Source: Diplosphaera chodatii
Lineage: Eukaryota > Chlorophyta > Trebouxiophyceae > Prasiolales > Stichococcaceae
Direction of reading: 5' to 3'
DNA length: 64,000 bases
NCBI GenBank assembly: GCA_032358165.1
Contig: JAALGY010000018.1
Coordinates: forward strand, 186,001-250,000
Shown piece by piece: positions 61,441 through 64,000 of this stretch; positions within the stretch are counted from its first letter, which is position 1; every line of letters begins with the position of its first letter. Both the position numbers and the translations under genes were made by a program. Under the pieces are notes generated by a model. The model had not been told where the DNA came from. It saw nothing but the letters and a program-made list of their open reading frames with translations, and searched no databases.

Positions 61441-62738
61441 CTAGGGCCGCCAATCCACCAGCAGGTGACGGCCATGCTCGGCATGAAATGCTGCCTGGAG
61501 CTCCCTGACGGCATTGCCGTCCACCCCGGGGCAAATCCGGACCTGCAAGGTGGCAAGGCTGGCAATGCGCGGCAGCTGCGCAACTAGCTGCCGTCCATCT
61601 AGGCAGGGGCAGCTCCACAGCGAGACGTGTGAGACGTCCGATCGCGGCCTCAGCACCAGATCCTGCAGCAGGCAGCTACATCTGTACAGTCTAATCACAC
61701 ATTGAGTGCTCTCATTGCGAATGTCTAATCGATCTGAAATGCCGGACGTATATCAGCCTGCTGTTCTCACAACACTGTACCATGCCTGGACACCGCAGCA
61801 AGCGCACAAAATGCAGGAGAGGACTCAACGCAGCTCAACACAGCGCTTAAGCGGCGAGAGCTCACCAGGCACCAGTTCGCACTGCAACTGCCGCAGCGGC
61901 ACTTTGGCCGCCGCCAATGCTGCAAGCCAGCTGCCGGCCAGTTGATGGGTATGCCCACCTGTCAGAGCAGCAGTGGTGGCCTGTCAGGCAGCTTGCTGGG
62001 CAGTGTCAGGTGCTCTCTTCATGTTCAACAACCAGCTCAGCTGAGCATGAAGGCATTGCTGAGGTTTACCACAGTGTGCGCAGCGGGCGCAGCATGTGTG
62101 CACTCATGTTGAGCATTTTGTTCATTGGCTGCATACTGATTAGCACACAGAGTGACGGGGTCGACAACCGTGGAACCCGCCCACCTGCAATCTTAAGACT
62201 AGGAAGGCTGCCCAGCGCTGACAGTTGCTCCAGGTGCTCAGTGCTGGAGGCTGACGGGGTACAGCAACCGAAGATGCCGCAGCCCTGCCAGCCGCGTGAT
62301 TGCCCTGACGCCATCCACCAGACCCTCCCCGAATGCCAAGCTCGTCAGTGAGCCCTGTCAGTGCCGCGAGGTGCTCCAGGTCTGTGTCCGGAGTCTGAAT
62401 GAAGGTGGCTGCAGTGATGACAGGGCATAACATTGAGACATGCCCATCCGACACCGCGGTTTCATCATGCAAGTGCACGCACACTGTCGGTCAGCACGCG
62501 GACCAACATGCCGGTGGCTTCATGCAAATTAGAGGGCTGCTCATCGAATGTACGCTGCTGGTACGCACCTGACCCGGCGGGCGCTTGCATGCCGCTGGCG
62601 TCCAGCACTCTGAGAGTCCTGGCCGCGGGTCTCAGCGCTCCCAGCAGCCTGCTGCTGTACTGAGCAGCTTGCAGCAACACGTCCTCCGCCACGACCACAG
62701 CTCGCAGCCAGCTGCGCCAGGTCCCAGAGCAGCTGCAT
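61441..62738 (-). pseudogene. Truncated, frameshifted tandem copy of the F-box/LRR gene
   Basis: Homologous to the C-terminal half of the neighbouring gene, in the same order and strand. 62738-62590 (AEDVLLQ, LLGALRPAARTLRVLDASG) matches exon 7; about 62380-62190 (LAFGEGLVDGVRAITRLAGL) matches exon 8; 61945-61865 (WLAALAAAKVPLRQL) matches exon 9; 61650-61441 (LVAQLPRIASLATLQV, HGRHLLVDWRP) matches exon 10. Damage: an extra base between LAQL and the AEDV motif; a frame change before LAFGEG; another after LRHLRLLYP; and an internal deletion of several hundred bases in the last exon. The F-box and first LRR exons have no counterpart. Several independent breaks make assembly error unlikely. Confidence 0.75.
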
Positions 62739-63362
62739 GTCTCACACACTGATGGTGTTGTACGCCAACGCATGCTTCCCTGTGCCTGCTTCTTACGGAC
62801 CGGCAGAACGGGGCCGCCTGCGGTTCAACGTGTTCGGCAATGCAGCAAGGTGACAAGGACAGGCTGGGAGCTTCTGTGTCTCCCGCAAGGACCCGGTACA
62901 ACGTGGTTCTCCCCCTATCAAACTCCCTCAAACCCTTCCCCCTGTCCACAGACCCACACCCACACTGACCCACACTGCTGGGCCAAGGTTGGTGTCAGTG
63001 CAACACTCAGGGATTCGTAGGGTATCTGTGTACAGCAGCTTGCATGTGCTACGAGCCAAGCAGGCCACGCACCCGTCTTCTGGCTGCGGATCCCATGGCG
63101 TCACGGCAGCAGCCTCACCCTGCAGCTGGTTCTGGCGCTGGTGTAGGCTGCCTGCAGCACTCACAATTGCCTTGCCACTGGGTGCTGCTGCACCGTGGTG
63201 CACAGATCAGGCTCTGAGATACTGTTTCGATTGGGTATGCGCAGTAGCAAAGGCATACCCGCTAGGTGCTTGCTGCTGATGACCGCCAGCCACTGGCGCG
63301 CCTGTAGGAGGCCACAGCTGCCGCTGGGCCCGCCGCGGGAGCTTTGTGCCCACCGCCGGCTT
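62739..63362. other. Unresolved stretch upstream of the pseudogene
   Basis: May hold later exons of the right-edge minus-strand gene. A minus-strand stretch near 63200-63070 (SGKAIVSAAGSLHQRQ) stays open, but I could not join it in phase. There is no F-box counterpart here. Confidence 0.3.
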
Positions 63363-63987
63363 GCTGCACAGAGTGAGCAAAGTGCATCAGAGATCACCAC
63401 AGCAGCTGGATGGCAGAGCCTGCTGTGCAGGGTCGACAATTGTTGCGGTGGTGCCAGATGTGCCAGGACAGCTGCATCAGATCTGTTCATTTACCTTGGG
63501 ACTTGTTGCTTTGTGGCGCGGGGGTTGGGACTTACAGCCCCAGCCATGCCTCCGGCTCCAGCCCCTGCTCGGATGTTGAAAACTTGCGAACACTCGCTCA
63601 TGGCCATTCGATCTGCATGTCGGTCCCTCCGCAAGATGGCAGCCCTACCTGGCTTCTCAGGCGAACGCAGGTGCTTCTTGTGCGTAGCATCCAGCCCGCT
63701 GCTGCCGCCGCCCATTGTCGCACTGCGCGCGTCCAGCGTTCACGGCAGTGAGCTCGAGCACATGAGCTATGGGCAGCAAGCTGCCAGTCATGCACGGCGG
63801 AGCATCACCATGAGATGGCAGCTGTGTGAGAAGTCGGTAGCACCAGTCATTGGACCAACGCGGCTGAGGCTGCTGACGATGCACACCTGGCTGGAGGCCC
63901 GTCCACATCATCATCATCGTCGTTCAAGGTCAGTCCGATCATGGCGCGCGCTGCACCAAGCAGATCAACCGCCTCAGGCAGCACCAT
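63363..63987 (-). CDS. Unrecognised protein, N-terminal exons (3' part unresolved)
   Basis: The start ATG lies 13 bp from the window edge. Exons 63987-63887, 63722-63649 and 63564-63536 chain in phase (2-1-0); a fourth probably begins at 63363. The product starts MVLPEAVDLLGAARAMIGL, then an acidic NDDDDDVDGPPA, a basic THKKHLRSPEKP and Gly/Ala-rich sequence. It has no signal peptide or known motif. The acidic and basic low-complexity start would suit a nuclear or cytosolic protein, but no function can be given. The downstream exons and stop are not resolved. Confidence 0.45.
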
Positions 63988-64000
63988 GAGTGAAGGAGGA

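Noticed and set aside
1..64000. CRISPR arrays, rRNA, tRNA, transposase or reverse transcriptase genes
   Set aside because: I read for repeats, cloverleaf signatures and mobile-element proteins on both strands and saw none. A tRNAscan or RepeatMasker run would settle it.

Overview
The window is nuclear DNA from a green alga. It is GC-rich and full of short introns, with donors mostly GTGAGC or GTGCGC and acceptors mostly TGCAG or CGCAG, and genes lie on both strands. Several genes fix the lineage: a chloroplast-division dynamin of the plant ARC5/DRP5B type, a plastid-lipid-associated fibrillin, and a Pro-rich (PPPSPPP) extracellular protein. A DNAAF5 homologue means the genome also encodes ciliary dynein assembly. 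A chlorophyte is the best fit (Chlorophyceae or Trebouxiophyceae); I cannot name the species. There is no bacterial operon structure, no rRNA and no CRISPR array, and I recognised no tRNA.

All gene models were rebuilt by hand from splice-site phase and protein family resemblance. In nine of them the exon phases chain through to one in-frame product: the GT31 enzyme, the histidine phosphatase, DNA ligase IV, the cupredoxin-like protein, RNR2, DNAAF5, DRP5B, SmE and the F-box/LRR gene. Single boundaries may still be off by a few bases.

Layout from left to right: an Ala/Pro-rich secreted-type protein, 5' end outside the window (+, to 2225); a secreted Cys-rich/Pro-rich/FG-GAP beta-propeller protein with one frameshift (-, 2827-6727); a type II membrane fringe-like GT31 glycosyltransferase (-, 7831-12514); a histidine phosphatase (+, 13204-14319); a plastid fibrillin (-, 14637 to about 16106); DNA ligase IV in 37 exons (+, 16845-29205); a small secreted cupredoxin-like protein (+, 29479-30946); an NDUFAF7/MidA methyltransferase (-, 32300-35974); ribonucleotide reductase small subunit (+, 36519-39979); DNAAF5/HEATR2 (-, 40295-45960); DRP5B/ARC5 (+, 46473-53768); the core splicing protein SmE (-, 54136-55001); an F-box/LRR gene (-, 56358-60805) with a decayed tandem copy beside it (61441-62738); and the 5' exons of an unrecognised gene at the right edge (-, from 63987).

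The genes do not form one pathway. They are ordinary chlorophyte housekeeping, organelle and cell-surface genes in mixed orientation, often in divergent pairs (GT31/phosphatase, fibrillin/LIG4, NDUFAF7/RNR2, DNAAF5/DRP5B). The most unusual signal lies in the introns. At least four contain partial tandem copies of the adjoining exon boundary, with decoy splice sites and premature stops. GC-AG introns recur, short plant-type telomere motifs sit in introns, and two introns carry strongly AT-rich islands.
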